A stretch of DNA of 10,128 bases from assembly GCA_903868035.1 (NCBI GenBank), contig CAIPTQ010000357.1, forward strand, positions 1 to 10,128, written 5' to 3'. Made by a program: the position numbers and the translations under genes. The notes under the pieces were generated by a model, which was given only the letters and a program-made list of their open reading frames with translations, did no database searches and had not been told where the DNA came from. This DNA comes from an uncultured Phycisphaerales bacterium (GTDB lineage: Bacteria > Planctomycetota > Phycisphaerae > WQYP01). Positions 1 to 6,573 of the stretch are shown here, one piece after another (position 1 is the first letter of the stretch; the number at the start of each line of letters is the position of its first letter).

Positions 1-2
1 CC

Positions 3-104
3 ACCGCACGGGTTTTCGAGAACAAAACCGCATTGGCGCTGCAGGAACGCCGAAATATTCTTGAAATGACGCGGAATTCAGGCAAAGTGCGAAAGTTGGG
101 TTAA
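3..104 (+). CDS. C-terminal fragment of an unidentified protein (partial at left edge)
   Basis: A rightward frame is open from the window edge for 33 codons and ends at TAA (102-104). The encoded tail is basic at its end, with a Leu/Gln/Arg-rich helix-like middle (residues ALALQERRNILEM). It is convergent with the phage operon and its stop overlaps the first base of a hairpin, as is common for real gene ends. It could be a late phage gene or a host gene. It is too short to recognise a family, and it may be a chance open frame, especially as two CGAAA motifs (51-55, 90-94) lie in it. Confidence 0.35.
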   Translation, partial: TARVFENKTALALQERRNILEMTRNSGKVRKLG

Positions 105-129
105 AGCCGGGCACCTTTCGGGCCGGCTT
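104..129. terminator. Hairpin between convergent genes, possible weak terminator
   Basis: AAGCCGG (104-110) pairs perfectly with CCGGCTT (123-129) around a 12-nt loop that can form two further C-G pairs. It lies between the stop of the rightward fragment (104) and the stop of the leftward gp27-like gene (155). Neither side has a good U-tract: only three T follow on the minus strand and none on the plus. A bidirectional terminator is plausible from position more than from sequence quality. Confidence 0.4.
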
Positions 130-154
130 GAACGACAAAAATGACTCCCCTCTA

Positions 155-514
155 TCAGCCATCGAAGGCTGTTTGAACCCCCCTCGAAACCTTGCCTAAA
201 AACTCGCCCCTGGATGCCAGAAAATCCCCGAACAAGGCGAGCATTGCCAGCATCTTCGGATCGAATCGCACCGCATAATCTGCCACGCGTTTCCTTTGCG
301 CTGCCAGTTCCTCATCGCTGAATTCCATGCCCCGTCCCACCAGAATCTTCTGTCGATATCTGTAAAAGGAGGTGGAGCTTATCTTGTATCCCTGTTCCCG
401 CAGCCAATTCAGGGCATCCTTGCCCCGCATGTGCCGATCCATAAGCATTTCGTGAAATGGCTCCCAGTGTTTGTCCGCAATCTTTAATTCGATATCACAT
501 CGGAGTTTTGCCAT
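155..514 (-). CDS. Small phage protein, Mu gp27-like (DUF3486-like) helical domain
   Basis: The product is 119 aa. I start it at 514 because the minus strand has an AAGGA ribosome site just upstream, and because the longer upstream extension in the same frame is Arg/Pro/Gly-rich noise over the gemA tail. Residues about 17-57 (HWEPFHEMLMDRHMRGKDALNWLREQ, then GYKISSTSFYRYRQKI) follow the pattern of Mu gp27-type proteins: helix, Leu-Arg-x-x-Gly-Tyr turn, then Ser-rich start of a second helix with Tyr-Arg. Mu gp27 is longer (I recall about 180 aa) and belongs to the head/terminase neighbourhood. The rest is charged and helical (EFSDEELAAQRKRVADY). It is the last gene of the leftward operon, 34 nt after gemA. 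A DNA-binding or packaging-related role is inference. The family assignment is moderate, made from pattern and not alignment. Confidence 0.6.
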   Translation of the reverse strand: MAKLRCDIELKIADKHWEPFHEMLMDRHMRGKDALNWLREQGYKISSTSFYRYRQKILVGRGMEFSDEELAAQRKRVADYAVRFDPKMLAMLALFGDFLASRGEFLGKVSRGVQTAFDG

Positions 515-548
515 TCGAGCTTCCTTGCTTGAAGGGGCCGCATTTGCC

Positions 549-1160
549 TTATAGGGCCGTTGTTTCCCGGAACGTCTCTGAGGCCGTCCCTGCCTCAACG
601 CAAGCCACTGGCCCGCCGCCAGCGGCCTCCGCCGCCTGGATACCGCCCATCCGGATCGCCGCCCCCGAGGCGCAAGCCGGGGAGGCGGGTTGCCCCGCCC
701 CCCCTGTGCGATTCGTCTCCACGCCTGCGCATGAAGTTTGTGCCCCCGCCCCAATCGCCTCGCGTGCGCCAATCGCCTTGAGCATTTCGATCATGGCCAA
801 ACCCTCGCGCGGTGAGAGCTTGTCCACGCGGGAAACGCGGTCCTTGCTCACGCGTCGGCACAGGCCCGCCAGGTCGTATTTCTGATCCGCCGCCAGGGTC
901 TCAATCTTCACCACCAGGCGCGCTCCACAGTATGACCCGCGCAGCGCCACCTTCATCCGCCAGTAATCTTCCGGCTTGCCCGCATGGCGGAATCCAGAAT
1001 CCTCGAAAACCGCCATGACGTTTTCCAGGTCCGTTTGGCTCAACGCCTTGGCGCTTTCTACGCCCGCCACGCTCCGTAGCACCATGCGGTATTGCTCTTC
1101 ATCCAGGCCCGCTTGACGGTACGCCATGTGGATCAATTTCAATTCCAGGGGCGTGGGCAT
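549..1160 (-). CDS. gemA: GemA/Mu gp16-like regulatory protein (DUF1018 family)
   Basis: The product is 203 aa from the ATG at 1160. The N-terminal block ELKLIHMAYRQAGLDEEQYR (residues 6-25), followed by the VLRSVAGVESAKALSQTDLENVM region, is the signature of the phage gp16/GemA family. A second conserved-looking part lies at about 88-130 (YDLAGLCRRVSKDRV, then LSPREGLAMIEMLKAI). In Mu, GemA is an early protein linked to modulation of host gene expression and DNA supercoiling; its molecular role is not well settled. From about residue 131 the protein becomes a low-complexity Ala/Gly/Thr/Pro tail of some 70 residues that I do not associate with the family. The start overlaps the protease stop by one base (TGATG), which suggests translational coupling. 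A tandem upstream ATG at 1163 is too close to the Shine-Dalgarno sequence. Confidence 0.82.
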   Translation of the reverse strand: MPTPLELKLIHMAYRQAGLDEEQYRMVLRSVAGVESAKALSQTDLENVMAVFEDSGFRHAGKPEDYWRMKVALRGSYCGARLVVKIETLAADQKYDLAGLCRRVSKDRVSRVDKLSPREGLAMIEMLKAIGAREAIGAGAQTSCAGVETNRTGGAGQPASPACASGAAIRMGGIQAAEAAGGGPVACVEAGTASETFRETTAL

Positions 1161-1900
1161 CATGCACCTCCATGCGCCGTCGGTAGGGGATTTGTCCAAC
1201 AGGGCGATGCGTTCGGTTTGTAGGCGACATTCTTCCGGGAGTCCCCCAACAAGTCATTCAGATTCATAATTCCCTTGGCGGCGGCGTCCACCGCCTCGGC
1301 GTATTCGGTCCCGGGGTGTTGGCGCTGCAGAGCGAGCGCGGCCTCATGCAACGCCAGCCGATCCGGGGCGAAGGCGACATGGGCCTTATAGGCCGCGATA
1401 TGATCGTCCGGCTCCCTCCCCAACAATGTCTCCGCGCCGCTGTTCTTCGCGGCAATGGCGTTGATCCGCGTAAGCATCGGTTCATTGGTGAGCGCCACGG
1501 ATTGAATCGCCTTGGGCCGGCCGTTCGGCCCCCACACAATGACGGGCGAGTAATAGCGATATTCACCGGATTTGAGGGCTTGCTGTGCCTCTTCCGTCCA
1601 TTGGATGCCTGTCGCGTACAGGCCATCGGCCCGCGCCTCCAACGCGCCCCATCCCGCCGCCGGCGCTTTGCCGGTAGGCGATTTGAATTGCTCAAATCCC
1701 GGCCGATGGGCAATTGACTGGTGTTCCCAGTCACAGAGAAAATCAATCCCCCGCGCCTTGAAGGCCGCAACAACGATTGTGGCGTCACTGTACGTGAAAT
1801 CGAAGCTCTTCCCGTCCATCATGGTTGTCCGGCCATAGCCCAGTATCTTGAACTCACTTCCGGGGGTGTCTTTGAACTTGAACGCACAAATACCGATCAT
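1160..1900 (-). CDS. Mu I-like prohead protease / scaffold protein
   Basis: The product is 246 aa and resembles the Mu protein I family, a protease that processes the prohead scaffold and head proteins and whose C-terminal part acts as scaffold. Family landmarks are visible in order: DWEHQ (57-61), PAAGW (80-84), DGLYATGIQWTEEA (92-105), GEYRYYSP (112-119) and the LTNEP turn (137-141). A C-terminal HPGTEYAEAV segment (195-204) resembles the scaffold end of such proteins. It is clearly shorter than Mu I (about 360 aa), so the scaffold portion looks reduced. The start at 1900 has AAGGA about seven bases upstream and follows the B gene after 34 nt. The oddity is position: in Mu this gene belongs to the late head cluster, whereas here it sits between B and gemA. 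Family assignment is confident. Activity and timing are inferred. Confidence 0.85.
   Translation of the reverse strand: MIGICAFKFKDTPGSEFKILGYGRTTMMDGKSFDFTYSDATIVVAAFKARGIDFLCDWEHQSIAHRPGFEQFKSPTGKAPAAGWGALEARADGLYATGIQWTEEAQQALKSGEYRYYSPVIVWGPNGRPKAIQSVALTNEPMLTRINAIAAKNSGAETLLGREPDDHIAAYKAHVAFAPDRLALHEAALALQRQHPGTEYAEAVDAAAKGIMNLNDLLGDSRKNVAYKPNASPCWTNPLPTAHGGA
1166..1171 (-). promoter_or_regulatory. Consensus ribosome binding site deciding the gemA start
   Basis: The minus strand reads GGAGGT at 1171-1166, then five bases, then ATG at 1160. The alternative ATG at 1163 would have a spacing of only two bases. The site lies inside the 3' end of the protease gene, so gemA is likely translated by ribosomes already on the message. 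Confidence 0.75.
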
Positions 1901-1934
1901 GTGTTTTTCCTTATGTAAATTGGTTGAATCCTAT

Positions 1935-3032
1935 TCATGCGCCCACCGCCATCCCGGCCCGCGCCGCCATCCGGCTTTCCAACGAAGTCGCCGCGTTCAA
2001 TCCCAGCCGCCGTATCTGAATGCCGCGCAGCAACTCTTCATCAATGACCTGGCCCCGCGCCAGCGTCACCGCCATTTGCAGAATCTTGTCCACGGCCCGG
2101 AACGCACCCGCACCCAGCTCGTTCACCAGCGCCATCAAGTACCCTTCCGCACCCGGCGTCACCCGGATTTTCCGCGCCGCCAGGAAGCGCCGGATATCTT
2201 CCACCGTGGTCATCCGCCGCCCCCCGTCATCCGCCTGGGCATCCTCCGCTAGGTCCAGATAAAGCGAAATGCGCGAGGCCAGTTGATCCAGCGCCTCCCC
2301 ATCCGACCGCCCCGCCTGGATGTACTGTTTGATCGCCGACATCCCCAGCCACAACATCGGGATTCCCGCCCCATCGTGCAAATCCCGCAGCACGTGCAGC
2401 GCCTCATCTTTCCGCCGTGCCGCCAGCCGATGCACCTCATCAACGATGAGCAGCCGCCCCGTATCGCGCAGCGCCTTTTCCAGCGTGGTGTACATCCGCG
2501 TGCTGGTGAGTTTCCACCCCAGCCGCAGCGGCATCGCCTCCGCGATCCCTTCCATGACCGCCGGCGAGGTGATCCCCGCCGCGTGTATCGTGGTGAAAAT
2601 GCTCCCCGGCACTTCCTCCGCCAGCGCCCGCGCCGCCAGTGTCTTGCCGATCCCCGCCGGCCCCGTCACCAGTACGATCCCCCCGGAGCGCACCGCGAAC
2701 CGCTCCGCCGCCACAATCTTTTCCGCCACGCCCGTCTTTACGAACCGCGCTTCCGCCCGCCGCCCCAGTTCCGTTTCCAGCCAGCGGTCCACCGTGCGGA
2801 TAGTCGCCTCATGTTCCGCCGCGTACGCCTCTTCCACCGCCGCCGCCAGCGCCGGCCCCGCGATTCCCATGGCCTTCGCCGCCCATGCCAGCGTTTTGCC
2901 GTTACGCCCCAGATACCCCGCCAGCCGCGAGGCCACTTCCGCCGCCAGTTCCCCCGTCACCGCCTGGCCCGCGCGGCATACGCACTCGGTAATCCGATCC
3001 GCACCAACCATGTTCCCGATCAAGTCTTTCAT
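1935..3032 (-). CDS. B: MuB-like AAA ATPase, transposition target-DNA binding protein
   Basis: The product is 365 aa; Mu B is 312 aa. MuB forms ATP-dependent filaments on target DNA, delivers it to the MuA transpososome and stimulates strand transfer. The central AAA/P-loop domain shows Walker A GPAGIGKT (124-131), Walker B LLIVDE (194-199) followed by VHRLAARR, and a sensor-like WLGMSAIK (228-235). The N-terminal about 85 residues are helical with an HTH-like stretch (LGRNGKTLAWAAKAMGIAGPALAAAVEEAY, around 41-70), as in MuB. The C-terminal segment after about 290 (GAGAFRAVDKILQMAVTLARG) corresponds to the small MuB C-terminal helical domain. The start overlaps the transposase stop by four bases (ATGA), with AAGG about seven bases upstream, so A and B are translationally coupled. 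Some IstB-type ATPases look similar, but the partner gene settles it. Confidence 0.93.
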   Translation of the reverse strand: MKDLIGNMVGADRITECVCRAGQAVTGELAAEVASRLAGYLGRNGKTLAWAAKAMGIAGPALAAAVEEAYAAEHEATIRTVDRWLETELGRRAEARFVKTGVAEKIVAAERFAVRSGGIVLVTGPAGIGKTLAARALAEEVPGSIFTTIHAAGITSPAVMEGIAEAMPLRLGWKLTSTRMYTTLEKALRDTGRLLIVDEVHRLAARRKDEALHVLRDLHDGAGIPMLWLGMSAIKQYIQAGRSDGEALDQLASRISLYLDLAEDAQADDGGRRMTTVEDIRRFLAARKIRVTPGAEGYLMALVNELGAGAFRAVDKILQMAVTLARGQVIDEELLRGIQIRRLGLNAATSLESRMAARAGMAVGA

Positions 3033-5311
3033 GCGGCACCTTCTATGAGAGCATCAAGGGACGGCACATGGACCGCCTTGAGGTCGCCGGTTTGTTTCAA
3101 ACCTGCAATCCAGGCTGCGCGTCGGGCGTCCTTTTCCGTGTTCGATTCCTCACCCGTGGTAAACGCCGCCAGGCTGTCCGGCCTCGCGGTAGCCGCTTGC
3201 GGCACCGTGGCACCGCCGCCGATCCGGGGTTTGCGGATGGGGACGCCTTGGTATGTAAACCTCGCCGGGGCATCCTCCTGGACTTCGGGTATGTAATCCG
3301 GTGTGTGGTATTCAAACGCTTTCGGGGTGTCATCGTCCGTAGGCGGTTTCAACGCTTCCGCCGCCCTTTGAAACGCCGGTAATTGATCTTCGATGGGGGA
3401 TCGAACGGGGATAATCGTGGGCGTCGCCGCCGGCGTGGCGGGCCGGCTGCGCGCCAACCGCTCCGCGCGTTCTTGTTCTAGGCGGAACATAACGTCGGGA
3501 AGGTCTTCGTGGATGCGCATCCGCGCCGGTTGCGCATTGCGCAGCGCCTTGGAATAGTGCCGCTGTTCCTTGATCGCCGCCCGCAAAAGCTCCCGATCCG
3601 CGTGTGCCGGCAGTTGCCGATTCGCCCGTGCCAGGCACAGGAATTTATCCTCCAAACTCCACACCGAAACCTTGCTCAGGTCCGCGTCATCCACGCGCAG
3701 GTACACTTCCTGCCCCTGCAAAGGCCCCGTGTCATACTGGCCGAAATTCAACCCGTGATACCGGCAGCCGTTCCGCCCCACCCGCACCGGCCCCACCCGC
3801 CGCAACATGAGTACGTCCAGCACTTCCCGCGTTGTGGTCTGTACGCTTTCCAAGTTCCGCGCGTATGCCTCACTGGGCGTGCATTTCATCCCGTTCCCAC
3901 TGTGAATCGTGTTGTTGTGGAGTGCCACCCATTCCCCATATGCCGCAATGAAATCCGCCAACTCCGGCGCTTTCCCCAGCGCCACATTGTCGGCCAAATC
4001 CTCCGGCTTTTCCTGCGGATTCCCGCCCGTGTAGGTGGGCCAGTCCACGCAAAACTGGTCTTTTTCCGTCCGATGCAGCCGCTCCTGGAGCTTCGCCCGC
4101 GCGTTGTATTTTGTGGCGTTTTTGATCTTGACGCCCAAAGACGCATAGATGCCGGCATTCGGCGCAGCAGCTTCGGGCGTGCCCGGGGTCTCATCCCGCC
4201 GCTTGCGCCGCTCCGCCTTTGTCTCCCCGTAGAAATCCTTGCAGGTGTAGTCCCGGCCATTGTCAATGTAGACCCACTCCGGCACGCCGAATTCCAGGCA
4301 CGCGCGGTAAAAACATGCCAGAATCACGCCCGAATCCGGATCATCGGCGCGGATGATGAACGCCAGTATCTTTCGGCTTCGCACGTCAAACCAAAGGGTT
4401 TTCCAGGGACGCCCGTATTGCGGCACAAGCTCCCCCGTGCGCGGGTCCAGCTTATCCCCCACCTTGCAAATAACGTCCATGTGGTAGTGATCCGACTGCC
4501 AGATTTCATTGCTCTTGAGGCCCTCATAGGATCGCTCAATCGTCGGCTGATACTTGTTCCGGAACTCTTCCTCCCCCACCCGCTTGTACGCCACTTCCGC
4601 CGCCGGCAGTTGCTTGATGGCCTTCCGCACCGCGCTTGGCTTCCACACCCGCCAGCCCTCTTTGATCGCCTGTTGCTCCGCCGCGCGATGGCACGCCGAG
4701 ATGCTCTTGCGGGTGCCCAGGTAGAACCGGATCGCCTCATCAATCATCCGCCGATCCGCACACCGCGCCCGCTTCGTCCAGCGCCCATCCCTAAGCGCCG
4801 CGATACCTTCAAACCGATAACCCGTTCGTTGTTCCTTGTTGCCATACTTTGTCTTGAACTGGCTCCATGACCACCCCTTCCGTGGATTGCGCTTCAAATA
4901 CTCCTGGATGCCCCTACACCACCCGATCTTTGCTCGCACCGCCTCCCGCCCCGCCTCTTCCGCCCGCTTCAAATACGCCAACTCTTCCTGCAATCGCTCC
5001 CGCTGCGCCGCGGTAAGTTCCGTGGCAATGCCCGGTGCCAGGGGAACTTCCACCCCGCGCCGCAGGTCCGGTATTAGCCTCTTGTCGGCTCTCGGATCAA
5101 TCATCCACACCGGTTTCCCGCCGCCGGTGGGCCTTTCTATTTTCGCCAGGCCGGCGAACCGCCAGGCTGTTTGGCACTTCCGCAAAACTGTGACTTCATC
5201 GCATGCCAACCGCTCCGCCGCCGCCGCCACGCTCAGCAGCGCCGGCCCCGTGGGCGCAGGCGTCGCCGGCATAAGATTTTCTGTTGAAGTTTTCCGGCAA
5301 GCTGCTATCAT
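3029..5311 (-). CDS. A: MuA-like DDE transposase
   Basis: The product is 760 aa from ATG 5311, versus 663 aa for MuA. It cuts and joins the phage ends into target DNA. From the N-terminus: a winged-helix DNA-binding block with GGGKPVWMIDP (about 26-75), further end-binding helical domains (about 100-250), an RNase H-fold catalytic domain with D274 (IWQSDHYHMDV), D350 (VYIDNGRDY) and E410 (AKLQERLHRTEKDQF), then YTGGNPQEKPED, closely matching the MuA segment after its catalytic Glu. A beta-barrel Mu-type C-terminal domain follows (about 500-562, ending WSLEDKFLCLARAN), then a basic helix and a Pro-rich extension of about 140 residues ending in GAA. A second start, ATG 5272, would begin MPATPAPTGP and remove 13 residues. 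5311 has GAG-type ribosome site bases nearby, while 5272 has none obvious. All three catalytic acids are present, so the enzyme looks intact. Confidence 0.96.
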   Translation of the reverse strand: MIAACRKTSTENLMPATPAPTGPALLSVAAAAERLACDEVTVLRKCQTAWRFAGLAKIERPTGGGKPVWMIDPRADKRLIPDLRRGVEVPLAPGIATELTAAQRERLQEELAYLKRAEEAGREAVRAKIGWCRGIQEYLKRNPRKGWSWSQFKTKYGNKEQRTGYRFEGIAALRDGRWTKRARCADRRMIDEAIRFYLGTRKSISACHRAAEQQAIKEGWRVWKPSAVRKAIKQLPAAEVAYKRVGEEEFRNKYQPTIERSYEGLKSNEIWQSDHYHMDVICKVGDKLDPRTGELVPQYGRPWKTLWFDVRSRKILAFIIRADDPDSGVILACFYRACLEFGVPEWVYIDNGRDYTCKDFYGETKAERRKRRDETPGTPEAAAPNAGIYASLGVKIKNATKYNARAKLQERLHRTEKDQFCVDWPTYTGGNPQEKPEDLADNVALGKAPELADFIAAYGEWVALHNNTIHSGNGMKCTPSEAYARNLESVQTTTREVLDVLMLRRVGPVRVGRNGCRYHGLNFGQYDTGPLQGQEVYLRVDDADLSKVSVWSLEDKFLCLARANRQLPAHADRELLRAAIKEQRHYSKALRNAQPARMRIHEDLPDVMFRLEQERAERLARSRPATPAATPTIIPVRSPIEDQLPAFQRAAEALKPPTDDDTPKAFEYHTPDYIPEVQEDAPARFTYQGVPIRKPRIGGGATVPQAATARPDSLAAFTTGEESNTEKDARRAAWIAGLKQTGDLKAVHVPSLDALIEGAA
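5284..5311 (+). promoter_or_regulatory. Possible rightward promoter upstream of the + strand terminator
   Basis: TTGAAG (5284-5289) and TATCAT (5306-5311) are separated by 16 bases, matching sigma-70 consensus at four and five of six positions. Transcription would start near 5318 and run straight into the terminator hairpin at 5330-5368, giving an RNA of only about 50 nt antisense to the transposase leader. The region also codes for the N-terminus of the transposase on the other strand, so the match could be accidental. Confidence 0.22.
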
Positions 5312-5329
5312 ACTCGTATCTCGATTTGT

Positions 5330-5368
5330 GCCCCGTCAAGCTTTTGCCCGCTTGGCGGGGCTTTTTTT
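5330..5368 (+). terminator. Rho-independent terminator pointing rightward, against the operon
   Basis: A 12-bp stem (5330-5341 with 5350-5361, one G-U wobble in the plus-strand RNA) encloses an 8-nt loop and is followed by seven T (5362-5368). This is a textbook intrinsic terminator for rightward transcription. It lies in the 66-bp gap between the transposase start and the upstream leftward gene. On the leftward transcript the same sequence has A7 before the hairpin and no U-tract after it, and the wobble becomes an A-C mismatch, so it should not stop the operon. No rightward protein gene precedes it. Confidence 0.65.
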
Positions 5369-5377
5369 ATGGTCAAA

Positions 5378-6085
5378 TCACGCCTTGGAATCAACCTTTC
5401 GGCGCAACCCCGCCAGCGGATCGCCGCCGCCCAAATCCGTTACCGCCGGCATGCCGCCATGGCTATCCGGCGCACGCTTCAATCCGCCGCCGCTGTCCGA
5501 ACCGGTGTCAACCACCACGTCCCCCACCGCGATGCGCTGCTCCTCGGTCTCAGTCGTCAGCCCCTCGCGTCCGTCCAGCGCTATCGCCTCCTCCCACTTT
5601 TCCTCCAATGCCGCGAGGATGTTCCGCAGTCGCGTGAGCGCTTCATCCTTGGGCGTGCCGCGCATGATCCTCACGAAGACTGGGTTGTTGTCGTCAACCA
5701 ATTCCCAGTCAGCGAAAAAATTAACGCGATCAACACCAGTCACAGTCAGCATCCAGCGGGTTTCCGGCCCGATCATTTTCGCCAGCATGGCCAGGTGATC
5801 CGCCACGGTGGGGAATCCGCTGGCTACATGCCACCCATTGAGAATGCGTACCCGTTCCGCTTCCGTCAATTTGGACCATTCCCGCTCGGCCTCCACCGCC
5901 GTATCCGCCGTACGCTTAATATCTTCCTGTTTGTCACAATCCCGGTCCCCCAGCGCCGCATGCATCGCAAATGCCTTTACGAGCTTCGATCCCTTCAAAC
6001 CACGATCCAATACGTGTTTTGTAAGCACCGCCATATGCGAGGACAGGTCACAAATCGCCGCCAGTTCCAATTCCTTTTTGCTCAT
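5378..6085 (-). CDS. Unrecognised phage early protein between Cro-like gene and transposase
   Basis: The product is 235 aa. I start at ATG 6085 because AAAGGG lies eight bases upstream on the minus strand. The longer open frame to 6163 would add 26 residues inside the Cro-like gene. I do not recognise a family. What is visible: a Lys/Glu-rich N-terminus (MSKKELELAA), a helical first half (residues 13-110), a strand-rich core (WMLTVTGVDRVNFFADWELVDDNN, VFVRIMRG, about 111-143), a charged helix (148-170), and a Gly/Asp-rich probably disordered tail (about 178-228). There is no signal peptide or membrane segment. It overlaps the Cro-like gene by 38 bases and precedes the transposase by 66, so it is expressed early with both. 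Its position suggests a role in early regulation or replication-transposition, but this is positional inference only. Confidence 0.75.
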   Translation of the reverse strand: MSKKELELAAICDLSSHMAVLTKHVLDRGLKGSKLVKAFAMHAALGDRDCDKQEDIKRTADTAVEAEREWSKLTEAERVRILNGWHVASGFPTVADHLAMLAKMIGPETRWMLTVTGVDRVNFFADWELVDDNNPVFVRIMRGTPKDEALTRLRNILAALEEKWEEAIALDGREGLTTETEEQRIAVGDVVVDTGSDSGGGLKRAPDSHGGMPAVTDLGGGDPLAGLRRKVDSKA

Positions 6086-6443
6086 TGCATATGCCCTTTT
6101 GCTTGATTTTCCTTGCGCCAGTTGATGCGGCGGCGCAACCCGCTTCAAACCACATTCGATCATGCCGCGATCTCGTGGAAAATCCCCTTTTCAGGAATGG
6201 CGCGGCGTTTGAATCTATATTCACGTAATTGCTGAACAGGGTGTAGGGATCGGTGCGAAGCGCGGTACACAATGCCTCATCATGGCCGGTTCGCATGGAA
6301 CGCGGAGGGGTTTCACTATGGAATAATCTACATACTTGATTTTGGCTGCATCCGGCATACTTCGCGAAGGTCTTCTGACTTCGGAAGCCCAGATAAAGCG
6401 CCCGATTTCTAACCCAATTTCCCCAATGCGTTGATGTACTCAT
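6048..6443 (-). CDS. Cro/Ner-like helix-turn-helix regulator, first gene of the early operon
   Basis: The product is 131 aa. Residues about 18-50 (LGFRSQKTFAKYAGCSQNQVCRLFHSE) have the XRE-type helix-turn-helix pattern, and residues 54-68 (HDEALCTALRTDPYTLF) match the usual closing helix of that fold. The tail from about 80 is basic and not recognised. The start at 6443 has GGAG seven bases upstream. It is the first gene downstream of the TTGACA promoter and diverges from the repressor, the place taken by ner in Mu and cro in lambdoid phages. The likely role is to bind the shared operator and turn down early and repressor transcription. The 3' end overlaps the next gene by 38 bases in another frame, so the last dozen residues are constrained by both genes. 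Confidence 0.68.
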   Translation of the reverse strand: MSTSTHWGNWVRNRALYLGFRSQKTFAKYAGCSQNQVCRLFHSETPPRSMRTGHDEALCTALRTDPYTLFSNYVNIDSNAAPFLKRGFSTRSRHDRMWFEAGCAAASTGARKIKQKGICNEQKGIGTGGDL

Positions 6444-6470
6444 ATGCCACTCCAGAAACCGTTATTGGGG

Positions 6471-6499
6471 TATTTACGTCAAGATTAGGGTTTTGTCAA
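6471..6499 (-). promoter_or_regulatory. Candidate early operon promoter (leftward)
   Basis: On the minus strand TTGACA (6499-6494) is a perfect -35 hexamer. Seventeen bases further, TAAATA (6476-6471) is a poor -10 with three of six matches, so activity may be weak or need help. Transcription would start near 6464, about 20 bases before the Cro-like start. The -35 overlaps the left edge of the operator palindrome by two bases, so a protein bound there would block RNA polymerase. Confidence 0.5.
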
Positions 6500-6512
6500 C
6501 ACTATTAGTGTT
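6498..6512. promoter_or_regulatory. Palindromic operator in the divergent repressor/Cro region
   Basis: AACACTATTAGTGTT is a perfect 15-bp palindrome around a single T. Its GTGTT half-site recurs at 6527-6531 within GTGTTCAAAAC. The sequence GTTTTGTCAACAC at 6490-6502 is close to the inverse of that second site. The cluster lies between the divergent repressor and Cro-like genes and overlaps the leftward -35, which fits an operator bound by one or both proteins. Which protein binds which site cannot be told from the sequence. Confidence 0.65.
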
Positions 6513-6573
6513 AAATTATGTTGGTGGTGTTCAAAACATAGCTATTGGCAGTAATTTGGGGTAAATTTTGGCG

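Noticed and set aside
105..155. Five-base target duplication matching the flank after 7422 or 7428
   Set aside because: The flanks CCCTC and TCCCT were compared by eye with the left region. CCCTC occurs at 147-151 but is not followed by TG, so no supported pair was found.
515..772. N-terminal extension of the gp27-like protein to position 772
   Set aside because: The added 86 residues are Arg/Pro/Gly-rich noise overlapping the gemA tail. ATG 514 has a proper ribosome site and begins the plausible domain.
2283..3296. Plus-strand 337-codon Arg/Pro-rich frame opposite the MuB gene
   Set aside because: It is antisense to an ATPase with clear Walker motifs, and its composition is typical of a shadow frame.
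3509..4870. Plus-strand 453-codon frame opposite the transposase
   Set aside because: It is rich in Arg, Pro and His, has no recognisable domain, and lies exactly opposite the catalytic domain of the transposase.
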